Below are positions 27,104 to 36,068 of a stretch of DNA of 64,000 bases, in pieces; position 1 is the stretch's first letter, and each line of letters begins with the position of its first letter. Source of the stretch: an uncultured Bacteroidota bacterium (GTDB lineage: Bacteria > Bacteroidota > Bacteroidia > Chitinophagales > Chitinophagaceae). A program made the translations under genes and the position numbers. The stretch is taken from assembly GCA_903824725.1 (NCBI GenBank), contig CAIJXU010000064.1, positions 213,457 to 277,456 of the forward strand. The letters are read 5' to 3'. The notes under the pieces are model-generated. The model ran no database searches and was not told the DNA's origin. It worked only from the letters and a program-made list of their open reading frames with translations.

Positions 27104-27901
27104 TTAATCTTCTTCAACGACACCTTTGCCGAATCTTTTAATGACGCCACGTCCACTTTCTCTAATAAAAGTTAAAATTTCATCGCGTTCATCGGTTGCA
27201 GGAATTTCTTCTTCAATAAATTCCAAAGCCTGTGTGGTATTCATTCCTTTGCTAAAAATGTATCTGTATATATCAAGGATATGATTAATTTTTTCCAAAT
27301 CAAAGCCTCTTCTTTTTAATCCTACACTATTCACTCCGCCATAACTTAAAGGATTACGCACCGCTTTAATATAAGGAGGAACATCTTTACTTACCAAGCT
27401 TCCTCCAGCGATATAAGCATGTTGGCCTATATTAACAAATTGGTGTACCGCACTCACACCTGCAATCCAAGCATAATCACCAAGGGTTACATGCCCCGCA
27501 ATTTGAACACTGTTGCTTAAAATGCAATGGTTCCCAATAATACAATCGTGCGCAATATGACTATATGCCATGATTAAACAGTTGTTACCTACTTTGGTAA
27601 TCCATCTATCTGAAGTACCTCTGTTAATTGTAACAAATTCTCGAATGGTAGTATTGTCTCCAATTTCAACATTCGTTTTTTCTCCATTAAATTTTAAATC
27701 TTGAGGATCTGCGCCAATAACAGCGCCAGGAAAAATGCGACAATTTTTTCCAATTTTAGTACCATTCATAATGGTAACACTACTTCCAATCCAAGTGCCT
27801 TCTCCAATGGATACATCGCCGTGTATGACTGTAAAAGGATCAATTTTTACATTGGATGCTACTTTTGCATTGGGATCTATATAAGTAAATGGATGTGTCA
27901 T
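27104..27901 (-). CDS. lpxA: Acyl-ACP--UDP-N-acetylglucosamine O-acyltransferase
   Basis: LpxA adds the first hydroxyacyl chain to UDP-GlcNAc, the opening step of lipid A synthesis in the cytoplasm. The 265-residue protein is a left-handed beta-helix built of hexapeptide repeats (for example IGKNCRIFPGAVIGADPQD) with the catalytic histidine region AYSHIAHDCIIGNH. The C-terminal helical domain includes VGLKRRGFDLEKI. It lies 23 bases after the lpxC-fabZ gene in the same operon. Confidence 0.96.
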   Translation of the reverse strand: MTHPFTYIDPNAKVASNVKIDPFTVIHGDVSIGEGTWIGSSVTIMNGTKIGKNCRIFPGAVIGADPQDLKFNGEKTNVEIGDNTTIREFVTINRGTSDRWITKVGNNCLIMAYSHIAHDCIIGNHCILSNSVQIAGHVTLGDYAWIAGVSAVHQFVNIGQHAYIAGGSLVSKDVPPYIKAVRNPLSYGGVNSVGLKRRGFDLEKINHILDIYRYIFSKGMNTTQALEFIEEEIPATDERDEILTFIRESGRGVIKRFGKGVVEED

Positions 27902-27924
27902 AAGTTGGTGTCGATTATTTTTTA

Positions 27925-29331
27925 TTATGGTCTTTTAATTACCTGTGCTACCAAGTCAGCTTCAGTGGTTACTTTTCCTCCCACATAAACGGTTCCTCTC
28001 ATTTCACAAATACCACGACGAATAGGAGAGGTTAATTCCATCTTCAATAACATCGTGTCACCTGGCTTAACCATTTGTTTAAATTTGCAATTATCTATTT
28101 TTAAAAAGTAAGTATCGTATTGACCTTTTGGCATCGCATTGATACATAAGATACCTCCCGTTTGTGCCAGGGCTTCAATTTGTAAAACGCCAGGCATAAC
28201 AGGATTACCTGGAAAATGTCCTGGGAAAAACCATTCGTTGTAAGTGACATTTTTCACCCCTACGATCATCGTATCGGTAAGTTCAATTATTTTGTCAATA
28301 AATAAAAATGGATGACGATGAGGAAGTGTTTTTTCGATTTGTTCTAATGTAAAAACAGGCGTTGCCGAAGGGTTATACAATGGAACATCTTTAACGTGCT
28401 TATTTTTTTTGATGTACTGCTTTATCTTTTTAGCAAATTCCACATTGCTGCTGTGGCCTGGACGATTGGCGATAATGCGTGCCTTAATTGGATAGCCTAT
28501 CAAGGCTAAATCGCCCACTACATCTAAAAGCTTGTGACGTGCAGGTTCGTTCGGGAATCTTAATTCCAAATTATTTAAATAGCCTTCACTTTTTACTTCT
28601 ATTTTTTCTCTCTTAAACACTTTTGCTAAACGATTCATTTCGGCAGTTGAAACGGGCTTATCAACCACTACGATGGCGTTATTAATATCACCACCCTTAA
28701 TTAAATCGTTCTCTAATAAAGTCTCTAATTCATGTAAGAAACAAAAGGTACGACAAGGTGCAATTTCTGCTTTGAAATCATTGATGGTTTTTAAAGCCGC
28801 ATGTTGTGTTCCTAAAACAGGACTATTAAAATCAATCAAAGTCGTAATTTGATAATCTAATGCGGGTAGTGCAACCATTTCTACTCGCTTGTTATCATCG
28901 TAATGAAAAATATTTTCGTCGATGCTGTACCAAGCTTTTGCCGCATCTTGTTCGAGAATTCCTGCTTCTTCAATTTTTTCAATAAATGGACTAGAGCTTC
29001 CGTCAATGATTGGAATTTCTGGACCATTTACTTCGATCAATAAATTATCGATACCCATACCAACTAAGGCAGCAAGGATATGTTCCACTGTACTTATTTT
29101 GGCATCTCCTACTTGCAATGTAGTTCCTCGACTGGTGTCGGTGACTAAATCACAATCTGCTTTGATGATCGGTTTATTAGGTAAATCAATTCTTTGAAAT
29201 TGGATGCCATAACCTGGATTGGCAGGATTCAAAGTCATATCCACTAATACCCCCGTATGCAAACCTGTTCCACTAATACTAATACTATTGTTTAATGTGT
29301 GTTGCTTATCGGGATTAAATTGTTGATCCAT
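27925..29331 (-). CDS. lpxC-fabZ: Bifunctional UDP-3-O-acyl-GlcNAc deacetylase / 3-hydroxyacyl-ACP dehydratase
   Basis: A 468-residue fusion of two enzymes. Residues 1 to about 305 are LpxC, the zinc deacetylase committing UDP-GlcNAc to lipid A; metal and active-site stretches are STVEHILAALVGMGIDN and ANRPGHSSNVEFAKKI, with RHKLLDVVGDL carrying a metal histidine and aspartate. Residues from about 320 are FabZ, the fatty-acid dehydratase, with LPHRHPFLFIDKI and the catalytic HFPGNPVMPGVLQIEALAQ. The fusion is known in Bacteroidota and couples lipid A and fatty-acid synthesis, which compete for the same hydroxyacyl-ACP. It lies 58 bases after lpxD. Confidence 0.96.
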   Translation of the reverse strand: MDQQFNPDKQHTLNNSISISGTGLHTGVLVDMTLNPANPGYGIQFQRIDLPNKPIIKADCDLVTDTSRGTTLQVGDAKISTVEHILAALVGMGIDNLLIEVNGPEIPIIDGSSSPFIEKIEEAGILEQDAAKAWYSIDENIFHYDDNKRVEMVALPALDYQITTLIDFNSPVLGTQHAALKTINDFKAEIAPCRTFCFLHELETLLENDLIKGGDINNAIVVVDKPVSTAEMNRLAKVFKREKIEVKSEGYLNNLELRFPNEPARHKLLDVVGDLALIGYPIKARIIANRPGHSSNVEFAKKIKQYIKKNKHVKDVPLYNPSATPVFTLEQIEKTLPHRHPFLFIDKIIELTDTMIVGVKNVTYNEWFFPGHFPGNPVMPGVLQIEALAQTGGILCINAMPKGQYDTYFLKIDNCKFKQMVKPGDTMLLKMELTSPIRRGICEMRGTVYVGGKVTTEADLVAQVIKRP

Positions 29332-29390
29332 GGGTCGTGTTTAAGGCTTCACTTAGTTAAAGCGATGATTTTCAGCAAAATTAGGTTGAA

Positions 29391-30437
29391 TTACCCTTTT
29401 TGGGACAGTTGTTGCACTAATATTTCGAGATCCTTGAGCCTTTTCTCCATTTGAGGGAGGTTTTTGACCTGAATTTGGCTTCTTAATGTGGCATTTTGTT
29501 CACCTGCAGGGTATCCTGTCACGATCAAATTGGCTTGTTTGATGCTTTTTGTGAGGCCACTTCGGGCTGCTATTTTAACACCATCGGCAATGATGATATG
29601 TCCCGCAGTTCCCACTTGTCCGCCCATCATTACATTTTTACCCAATTTAGTACTACCGCTGATGCCAGATTGCGCAGCGATGACCGTATTTTCTCCAATT
29701 TCTACATTGTGACCTACCTGTATTAAGTTATCTAACTTAACTCCTTTTCTTATAATGGTAGACCCTATAGTTGCTCTATCGATAGTCGTATTGGAACCAA
29801 TTTCTACATCATCTTCGATAATGACATTGCCTAATTGAGGTATTTTTTGAAAACTGCCATCTGCTTTAGGAGCAAAGCCAAATCCATCTGCTCCAATCAC
29901 TGCATTGGAATGTATGGTTACATTATTTCCAATGACACAATCCGAATATATAATGACACCTGAATTTAAAATAACATTGTTGCCAAGTTTTACATTTTCC
30001 CCTATGACTACGTTTGGGAAAATTTTGACATCATCTCCAAGTGAGACATTATTGCTGATATATGAAAACGCAGCAATAAAATGATTTTTTCCTAGTTGAA
30101 CATCGGGGGCAATAAAAGAAGGTTGCTGTATGCCTTGTAATTCTTTTGATTTTAATTCCTGGTATTTTGTAAGTAAGGTAGCAAATGCAGCATATGCATC
30201 AGGCACTTTAATCAAAGTAGCAGCCAAGTTATTTTTTAAAACCTGAGAATCGTTAATGATAATAATGGAGGCCTTGGTTGTATATAAAAATTCCTCGTAT
30301 TTCGGGTTGGCTAAAAAAGAAATTTCGCCCTGTTTTGCATCTTCAATTTTTCCAAAATTGTGGACTAAGACCGAAGCGTCACCTTCGACCTGACCTTGGA
30401 TCATTAAAGCTATTTGTTGGGCACTAAATGAAATCAT
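29391..30437 (-). CDS. lpxD: UDP-3-O-(3-hydroxyacyl)glucosamine N-acyltransferase
   Basis: LpxD adds the second hydroxyacyl chain in lipid A synthesis. The 348-residue protein has an N-terminal uridine-binding domain (about 1-100, with [11 protein letters not shown]) and a long left-handed beta-helix of hexapeptide repeats (about 105-300). The segment [22 protein letters not shown] and the catalytic histidine in [24 protein letters not shown] are family signatures. It lies 21 bases after the HD gene and starts the lpx part of the operon. Confidence 0.96.
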   Translation of the reverse strand: MISFSAQQIALMIQGQVEGDASVLVHNFGKIEDAKQGEISFLANPKYEEFLYTTKASIIIINDSQVLKNNLAATLIKVPDAYAAFATLLTKYQELKSKELQGIQQPSFIAPDVQLGKNHFIAAFSYISNNVSLGDDVKIFPNVVIGENVKLGNNVILNSGVIIYSDCVIGNNVTIHSNAVIGADGFGFAPKADGSFQKIPQLGNVIIEDDVEIGSNTTIDRATIGSTIIRKGVKLDNLIQVGHNVEIGENTVIAAQSGISGSTKLGKNVMMGGQVGTAGHIIIADGVKIAARSGLTKSIKQANLIVTGYPAGEQNATLRSQIQVKNLPQMEKRLKDLEILVQQLSQKG

Positions 30438-30458
30438 GCGCTAGTGTTTGAATGGGGG

Positions 30459-31688
30459 TTATTCATGGAGTGAGCAAATGTAAAATTTTTTAACCGGGGC
30501 AGAAAGACTTTCGTTAATTAATGCATTTTGAATCTCCGAAATAGTGCTTATTTGACCGGTTTTTAGCAAAATTTTAATAGTTTCTCCGTCATTTTTGTAT
30601 AAAGTGTTGGTGGCTTCGCCTTTGAAGCATAAAAATGAAAGGTCCTTTTCGTTCATTGGAAATTGAGATTTAACCTTCTGATGAGCGGTGTCCCAATCTT
30701 CGTTGCTTATGGGTTCCGCTTGCATTTTACATTTAAATCCTTTTCGATTCAAAAGTCGGTTGCATAAAAGGGATAAGACAGGATCCGAATGATGTTGCCA
30801 TTTTTTAATAGCGCTTAATATATCTATATCATCTAATTGGCAATAAGCGTTGAGGTCGATGTTGGCTAATTTCCCAGAAAATTCATTTAAGAAATAATCC
30901 AACACGGTTCCGGTTTTAATGGCTTCGTCTTTTTGTTGCAAAAGCCATTGCGCGCGTTCAATAATTTTAACCAACATATTTTCGGCAGCGACAACAGATT
31001 TATGCATGTATACTTGCCAATACATTAAACGGCGAGAAACTAAAAACTTTTCAACACTTGTAATTCCTTTTTCCTCCACAACCAATTCATTGTTATGAAC
31101 TGTGAGCATTTTCAATATTCTTTGATAACCAATCACCCCTTCACTTACTCCGGTAAAAAAACTATCACGAGATAAATAATCTAAACGATCAACATCTAAT
31201 TGACCACTTATTAATTGGTGTAAAAAAGTTTTTGGATATTGATTGGTAAATATTTTAATAGCAAGGGTTAGCTTTCCTTTGAGCTGTTCATTTTCATCTT
31301 CATTTAAAGCTTTCATAATTAATAAGGATAGATCTTCGTGCGTCACTCCTTTTAATATTACATTTTCTAAGGCATGTGAAAATGGACCATGTCCAATATC
31401 GTGTAATAAAATGGCAGCTTTTGCCGCTTGCGCTTCAGCATCTGTGATTTCAATGCCCTTGTCCTTTAGTTCTATGATGGCGTTGCACATTAAATGGTAG
31501 GCGCCTAATGAATGGTGTAATCGGGTATGAACCGCACCGGGGTATACCATTTGAGCTAAGGCCATTTGTTGAATTCGCCTTAGGCGTTGATAAAAGGGGT
31601 GGTTCACCAATGCAGCAATCAGGGGATCGTTGATGGTAATAAATCCGTGAACGGGGTCGTTAATAATTTTTCGAGTATTGGTTGCCAT
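30459..31688 (-). CDS. HD domain phosphohydrolase
   Basis: A 409-residue protein of the HD superfamily. The metal site is visible as H53/H58-type residues in HTRLHHSLGAYHL and the HD pair in ILLHDIGHGPFSHALE. The following SGQLDVDRLDYLSRDSFFTG block is typical of the dGTPase/SAMHD1-related branch, so a deoxynucleotide triphosphohydrolase activity is possible, but the substrate is not established for this group. It is the first gene of the lipid A operon, 21 bases ahead of lpxD, an arrangement common in Bacteroidota. Confidence 0.85.
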   Translation of the reverse strand: MATNTRKIINDPVHGFITINDPLIAALVNHPFYQRLRRIQQMALAQMVYPGAVHTRLHHSLGAYHLMCNAIIELKDKGIEITDAEAQAAKAAILLHDIGHGPFSHALENVILKGVTHEDLSLLIMKALNEDENEQLKGKLTLAIKIFTNQYPKTFLHQLISGQLDVDRLDYLSRDSFFTGVSEGVIGYQRILKMLTVHNNELVVEEKGITSVEKFLVSRRLMYWQVYMHKSVVAAENMLVKIIERAQWLLQQKDEAIKTGTVLDYFLNEFSGKLANIDLNAYCQLDDIDILSAIKKWQHHSDPVLSLLCNRLLNRKGFKCKMQAEPISNEDWDTAHQKVKSQFPMNEKDLSFLCFKGEATNTLYKNDGETIKILLKTGQISTISEIQNALINESLSAPVKKFYICSLHE

Positions 31689-31704
31689 AGTATATTCGTG
31701 ATAG

Positions 31705-31712
31705 CAAAGGTA
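31705..31712 (-). promoter_or_regulatory. Candidate -7 box (TACCTTTG) for the HD-lpx operon
   Basis: The plus strand reads CAAAGGTA, giving TACCTTTG on the minus strand, 16 bases before the ATG of the HD gene. It fits TAnnTTTG; no clear -33 element was seen. Confidence 0.45.
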
Positions 31713-31766
31713 CGAAATGTGAATAACTCGGCACGCTAATTTAAATAGTCAGTGAAACAAAAAAAC

Positions 31767-31774
31767 TATATTTG
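31767..31774 (+). promoter_or_regulatory. Candidate -7 box (TATATTTG) for the 94-residue gene
   Basis: TATATTTG matches TAnnTTTG and ends 27 bases before the ATG at 31802. Confidence 0.4.
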
Positions 31775-31801
31775 TACGACCACTTATTACCCTATAAATC
31801 A

Positions 31802-32086
31802 ATGCTTAATATGAAATTGACACAAACTACATTAGATAAATTAGAAGATATTTTAGGCGAATCTGAATATGTTGTAAGATATGAGAGAGGTAATTTTCAA
31901 AGTGGCTGGTGTTTGTTAGAATCAAAAAGAATTGTGGTTTTAAATAAGTTTTTAAACTTGGAGGCGCGTATTAATACATTATTGGAATTAATACCCCAAT
32001 TAGATATTCAATTTGATAAATTAACGCATGATTCACAAAAACTGTATGAAACAGTAAAGAAAATGAGTTTAACCGTCGCTGAATAA
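31802..32086 (+). CDS. Small conserved hypothetical protein
   Basis: A 94-residue soluble protein starting MLNMKLTQTTLDKLEDIL; a second ATG at 31811 is equally possible. The central part reads YVVRYERGNFQSGWCLLES, followed by KRIVVLNKFLNLEARINTLLELIPQL, suggesting a small alpha/beta fold with a C-terminal helix. I recognise it as a type of protein kept among Bacteroidota but not its function. It is divergent from the HD-lpx operon and 47 bases ahead of the metallo-hydrolase gene. Confidence 0.7.
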   Translation: MLNMKLTQTTLDKLEDILGESEYVVRYERGNFQSGWCLLESKRIVVLNKFLNLEARINTLLELIPQLDIQFDKLTHDSQKLYETVKKMSLTVAE

Positions 32087-32133
32087 TTTATTGATAGGGG
32101 TATTAAATATTGTTATAAGCAAATTTTTTTATT

Positions 32134-32898
32134 TTGTTAGATTTTACCATTCTTGGCTCTGGAACAAGTACGGGCGTTCCCTTAATTGGTTGCGATTGTA
32201 ATGTATGTCAATCCAATGACCCATTTGATAAACGACTTCGCACAAGTATCAAAATTCAAAGTGCGACTACCTGTGTTGTTATAGATACGACGCCCGATTT
32301 CAGGTATCAAATGTTGCGCACCCAAACTTTACAATTAGATGCAGTAGTTTTTACACATCCTCACCGAGATCACTATGCAGGCTTAGATGACATCAGACCT
32401 TTTAATTTTTTTTCCAATAAATCAATGCCCATCTATGCTAATGCATTAACGCAAGTGGCCATCAAGCGAGATTTTTATTATGCTTTTGATGAAAAAAAAG
32501 AAGCAGGCTTACCCGAAATGATTTTGCATACTATTGATACCGATCCTTTTCTGGTAGGGGATATTCCTTTCACGCCTATACAAGTAATGCATCGAGATAT
32601 GCCAGTACTTGGATTTAGAATAGGGGAGGTAAGTTACATCACGGATGCGAATTATATTGCTCCCAATGAAATAGAAAAAATTAAAGGGTCCCAAATTTTA
32701 ATTTTAAATGCATTACGAAAACAGCATCATCCAACGCATTTTAATTTAGACCAAGCCATTGAACTAGCTGGCTCCTTAAATATACCCACCGTTTATTTTA
32801 TTCATTTCAGCCATCAAATTGGGTTACACCATGAGGTTGAAGCGAGTTTGCCAAAAGGGATGCACTTAGCCTATGATGGGCTTAGGTTTTCGCAGTAA
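32134..32898 (+). CDS. MBL-fold metallo-hydrolase, PhnP-like
   Basis: A 254-residue metallo-beta-lactamase-fold enzyme. It has the start FTILGSGTSTGVPLIGCDCNVC, the zinc-type cysteine pair and loop typical of the PhnP branch, and the di-metal motif THPHRDHYAGLDD. Later ligands fit YITDAN and the final HFSH. PhnP is a cyclic phosphodiesterase; the true substrate here is unknown. The only usable start is TTG at 32134: an in-frame stop lies at 32116-32118 and no ATG precedes the conserved N-terminus. Confidence 0.88.
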   Translation: MLDFTILGSGTSTGVPLIGCDCNVCQSNDPFDKRLRTSIKIQSATTCVVIDTTPDFRYQMLRTQTLQLDAVVFTHPHRDHYAGLDDIRPFNFFSNKSMPIYANALTQVAIKRDFYYAFDEKKEAGLPEMILHTIDTDPFLVGDIPFTPIQVMHRDMPVLGFRIGEVSYITDANYIAPNEIEKIKGSQILILNALRKQHHPTHFNLDQAIELAGSLNIPTVYFIHFSHQIGLHHEVEASLPKGMHLAYDGLRFSQ

Positions 32899-32996
32899 TC
32901 CCTCCAATACGAATAGAGGTATTTGTACCTACTTTGATAAGTATTTATTCATTCAGTCATTTAGCTATTTTCACTAATTAGCATGAAATTATCTTT

Positions 32997-33809
32997 ATGT
33001 CTCATTTGTGGAAGGCCTACTTTATCTTTTCTGAAAAAGAAAAAAAGGGGATCATTGTTTTAGGTTGCATATTAACCACTAGTATCCTACTGAGTTTTTT
33101 GATGAGTCCCCAAAAACAAAGTGTATCAAAAAATGCAAAAGTCAATTTAACACCCATTCACTTATTTAAATTTGATCCCAATACCATTGATAGTTTAGCC
33201 GCTTTATCATTGGGTATTCCGCCAAAGCAAGTAAAAACACTAATTCATTATCGAGAAAAAGGGGGAAGATTTTATAAAAAAGAAGATATTTTTAAATTGT
33301 ATGGTCTAGATAAAAAACTTGCAGAAAAACTATTACCAATGATTGAATTGTCTTCAATTCCAAATACTAGAAAATTCGAGAGGTATAAAAATAAAAGTGA
33401 TGTTTTTTGGAAAATGGACATCAACACTGCAGATGCGAATGAATGGTCAACTAAAACCAAGTTGCCATTTCATATTATTCAACAAATCATTCAATATAAA
33501 AATCATTTAGGTGGATTTAGTTCGGTCAAACAATTAAATAAAGTATATGGCTTAGGTGACACTAGTTATCAACTTTTGCGACCTCATTTAATAGTCCAAA
33601 AAAACTTTAAAGCGACTTTAAATAGCAGTACTATGAATTTTGAACAATGGAAATCACTTGGCTTATTTGATGACCAACAAATATTTCAAATTTTAAAAAT
33701 AAGGAAACAACAAGCGGGGCAAATCACCTGGCGTCATTTGGTTATTTTGTTTGATTTGCCACAAAATCAAGCCCTTTGGTTAAAAACCCAAATTGTCATA
33801 AGTGATTGA
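32997..33809 (+). CDS. Helix-hairpin-helix (ComEA-like) membrane-anchored protein
   Basis: A 270-residue protein with a membrane segment near residues 21-38 (GIIVLGCILTTSILLSFLM) and then three helix-hairpin-helix units. The first reads FKFDPNTIDSLAALSLGIPP then EDIFKLYGLDKKLAEKLLP; the second has MDINTADANEW and VKQLNKVYGLGD; the third, more divergent, is near 220-268. This is the pattern of ComEA-type DNA-binding proteins, so DNA binding on the outer face of the inner membrane is a reasonable guess, though competence is not shown. No other competence gene is near. Confidence 0.8.
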   Translation: MSHLWKAYFIFSEKEKKGIIVLGCILTTSILLSFLMSPQKQSVSKNAKVNLTPIHLFKFDPNTIDSLAALSLGIPPKQVKTLIHYREKGGRFYKKEDIFKLYGLDKKLAEKLLPMIELSSIPNTRKFERYKNKSDVFWKMDINTADANEWSTKTKLPFHIIQQIIQYKNHLGGFSSVKQLNKVYGLGDTSYQLLRPHLIVQKNFKATLNSSTMNFEQWKSLGLFDDQQIFQILKIRKQQAGQITWRHLVILFDLPQNQALWLKTQIVISD

Positions 33810-33934
33810 TAAACAATATAATGTGAAGCTCGAACAGCGGGTCTGTATAAAATCTAACTAAAAAAAGATTTCAGTCTAAAAAAAAGTATTAGTTTGAGTT
33901 AGGATTAAGTTCCTAGTTTTCGATTGCTTGCTTG

Positions 33935-33958
33935 AAAATCCTCCTTCGGGAGGATTTT
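33935..33958. terminator. UUCG-capped hairpin, likely terminator
   Basis: A perfect 10-bp stem (AAAATCCTCC with GGAGGATTTT) closes a TTCG tetraloop, with T-rich sequence after it on the plus strand and T's closing the stem on the minus strand. It can serve both the upstream HhH gene (126 bases away) and the convergent 49-residue gene (26 bases away). The remaining 33810-33934 stretch shows AT-rich sequence without a recognisable gene. Confidence 0.75.
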
Positions 33959-33983
33959 ACTTTTATAACCTAGTTGCAAACAA

Positions 33984-34133
33984 TTACTTCCCTGCTTTGA
34001 AAATTTGATTTACTGCACCACCCAACATTGGGAATTTTTCTTTTACAAAAGCTGCAATGGTTTCAATAGATTGCTTTGCTTGTTCTGGAGTAACGCCAGT
34101 TTCTTTTACTAAACGATCAATAAGTTCTTGCAT
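33984..34133 (-). CDS. Small helical protein, 49 residues
   Basis: A complete small frame with ATG at 34131-34133 and TAA at 33984-33986. The product begins MQELIDRLVKETGVTPEQ, continues KQSIETIAAFVKEKFPML and ends in GGAVNQIFKAGK. The amphipathic helix pattern and the TGVTPEQA turn look like a real protein and resemble the small helical domains of DUF2780/DUF2267-type proteins; this similarity is from memory. It lies 38 bases downstream of the clpX stop on the same strand, and the terminator at 33935 follows it, so it may be the last gene of the clpP-clpP-clpX transcript. Confidence 0.65.
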   Translation of the reverse strand: MQELIDRLVKETGVTPEQAKQSIETIAAFVKEKFPMLGGAVNQIFKAGK

Positions 34134-34171
34134 AATGATGATTTTAAAGTGGTTGTAATAGTATAAATGAG

Positions 34172-35407
34172 CTAAGCCACTTTTAAAGTGCTTAACTTAC
34201 TTTTATTAAACATGTTTTTAGCGTAATCAAGTGTTACATTAAATTCGGTCGCATTAGTGCCTGGCATTTCAAACATCGCTTGTGTAAATAAACTTTCACA
34301 AATACTTCTCAATCCTCTCGCGCCTAATTTATATTCCATTGCCTTTTCAACTATATAATCATATACTTCATTGTCAATGGTTAACTTAATTTTTTCAATT
34401 GCGAATAATTGAGTGTATTGTTTTATGAGTGCATTTTTTGGTTCGGTTAAAATACTTCTCAAAGTAATGGCATCTAATGGCTCAAGATAGGTGATGATCG
34501 GAAGTCGGCCTAAAAGTTCAGGAATTAAACCAAAGCCTTTAATGTCCTGTGCATTCACAAATCTCAATAAATTTTTTCGTTGTAATTCTTGCTCATTTTT
34601 ATTGACACTAAACCCAATGGCATTGGTATTAATGCGTCTAGCAATGATTTTATCTATGCCGTCAAATGCGCCACCACAAATGAATAAAATATTTTTTGTA
34701 TCTACTTTAATCATTTTTTGATCTGGGTGCTTGCGTCCCCCTTGAGGTGGAACAAGCACTTCGGTACCTTCTAGCATTTTTAATAAGCCTTGTTGTACGC
34801 CCTCGCCACTTACATCACGGGTAATGGATGGATTATCACCTTTGCGTGCAATTTTATCTATCTCATCTATATATACAATGCCTCTTTGCGCTGCTTCCAC
34901 ATCGTAGTCGCAATTTTGTAATAATCTAGTAAGCATGCTTTCTACATCTTCACCAACATAACCCGCTTCTGTAAATACAGTAGCATCTACAATTGCAAAA
35001 GGGACATTGAGTAATTTTGCAATGGTTTTAGCAAGCAAGGTTTTACCTGTACCCGTTTCTCCAATCATGATGACATTGCTTTTTTCAATCTCAACTTCGT
35101 TCTTGGTCGTCACTGGTAAATTGATACGCTTAAAGTGATTGTAAACAGCGACACATAATATTTTTTTAGCATCATCTTGCCCAATAATATATTGATCCAA
35201 AAATGCTTTAATGGCCATTGGTTTTTGCACTTTCAAATTACCTGCCTTCCCGTCCGCCTTTTTTTGGTGAAATTCTTTTTGAATAATTTCATGCGCATGC
35301 TCAATACAGTGCTCGCAGATATGTCCTTCTTGGCCAGCGATTAGAATTTTAACTTCTTCGCGCTTGCGACCACAAAATGAACATTGTATTGCTTCTATTT
35401 TAGCCAT
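34172..35407 (-). CDS. clpX: ATP-dependent Clp protease ATP-binding subunit ClpX
   Basis: ClpX is the AAA+ unfoldase that feeds substrates into ClpP. The 411-residue protein has the N-terminal zinc-binding site C9, C12, C31, C34, the Walker A GETGTGKT, the Walker B region [10 protein letters not shown], and the pore-loop and sensor stretches ([20 protein letters not shown]). [11 protein letters not shown] marks the C-terminal domain. It lies 15 bases after the second clpP gene, in the order clpP-clpP-clpX. Confidence 0.97.
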   Translation of the reverse strand: MAKIEAIQCSFCGRKREEVKILIAGQEGHICEHCIEHAHEIIQKEFHQKKADGKAGNLKVQKPMAIKAFLDQYIIGQDDAKKILCVAVYNHFKRINLPVTTKNEVEIEKSNVIMIGETGTGKTLLAKTIAKLLNVPFAIVDATVFTEAGYVGEDVESMLTRLLQNCDYDVEAAQRGIVYIDEIDKIARKGDNPSITRDVSGEGVQQGLLKMLEGTEVLVPPQGGRKHPDQKMIKVDTKNILFICGGAFDGIDKIIARRINTNAIGFSVNKNEQELQRKNLLRFVNAQDIKGFGLIPELLGRLPIITYLEPLDAITLRSILTEPKNALIKQYTQLFAIEKIKLTIDNEVYDYIVEKAMEYKLGARGLRSICESLFTQAMFEMPGTNATEFNVTLDYAKNMFNKSKLSTLKVA

Positions 35408-35422
35408 GATTTTTTAAATTAA

Positions 35423-36046
35423 TTAAAGCGATTTTGCTATTTTATCTACTATTCCATAAGCCACCGCTTCTTTTGCATTCATCCAGTAATCCCTATCAAA
35501 ATCGGCCATAATTTGTTCTACTTTTTTACCACAGTTATTGGCTAATATTTGAGCGCCTAATTCCTTTGTTTTTCGGATTTGCTCTGCTTGAATTTCAATA
35601 TCGGCACTCGTCGCTTGAAAATAACCACCAATACTAGGCTGATGTATCATGACTTCGCCATGTGGAAATATGGTTCGTTTTCCTTTTTCACCCATACTTA
35701 ATAAGATAGATCCCATACTTGCAGCCAAGCCCATACAAATAGTATGAACAGGACTTTTAATTAAGTTCATGGTATCAAACATAACCATTCCGCTCGTCAC
35801 CACACCGCCTGGGCTATTGATATAAAATTTTATCTCGGCGCCTGGTTTGTCGGCATCCAATAATAATAATTTGGTTACAATATCTTTTGCTGATTTGTCG
35901 TCTACTACGCCCCATAAATAAATAGCTCTTTTTTCAAAAAAGATCTGTTCCATTTTTTTATTCAAAAATCCAGGGCCGCTTTCTTCCTTTTTATTTTCTT
36001 TAGGGTCTTCGTCGTCCTCCATTAAAAATTGATTCGTAATTATCAT
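35423..36046 (-). CDS. clpP: ATP-dependent Clp protease proteolytic subunit, second paralogue
   Basis: A 207-residue ClpP with the triad S110 (MGLAASMGS), H135 (MIHQPSIGG) and D186 (DFDRDYWM), so it should be active. Compared with its neighbour it has a different N-terminus rich in acidic and lysine residues (MEDDEDPKENKKEE), and the handle loop after the catalytic histidine reads HQPSIGGYFQATSADIEI, two residues longer and without the usual GQA. It lies 15 bases before clpX and 22 bases after the first clpP, so all are probably made together. Mixed ClpP rings are possible. Confidence 0.93.
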   Translation of the reverse strand: MIITNQFLMEDDEDPKENKKEESGPGFLNKKMEQIFFEKRAIYLWGVVDDKSAKDIVTKLLLLDADKPGAEIKFYINSPGGVVTSGMVMFDTMNLIKSPVHTICMGLAASMGSILLSMGEKGKRTIFPHGEVMIHQPSIGGYFQATSADIEIQAEQIRKTKELGAQILANNCGKKVEQIMADFDRDYWMNAKEAVAYGIVDKIAKSL

Positions 36047-36068
36047 ACAATTATTTTTATTGCTTCTT

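Noticed and set aside
32990..32997. TATCTTTA before the HhH gene as a -7 box
   Set aside because: It overlaps the ATG itself, so it could not promote an mRNA containing that start codon; probably chance.
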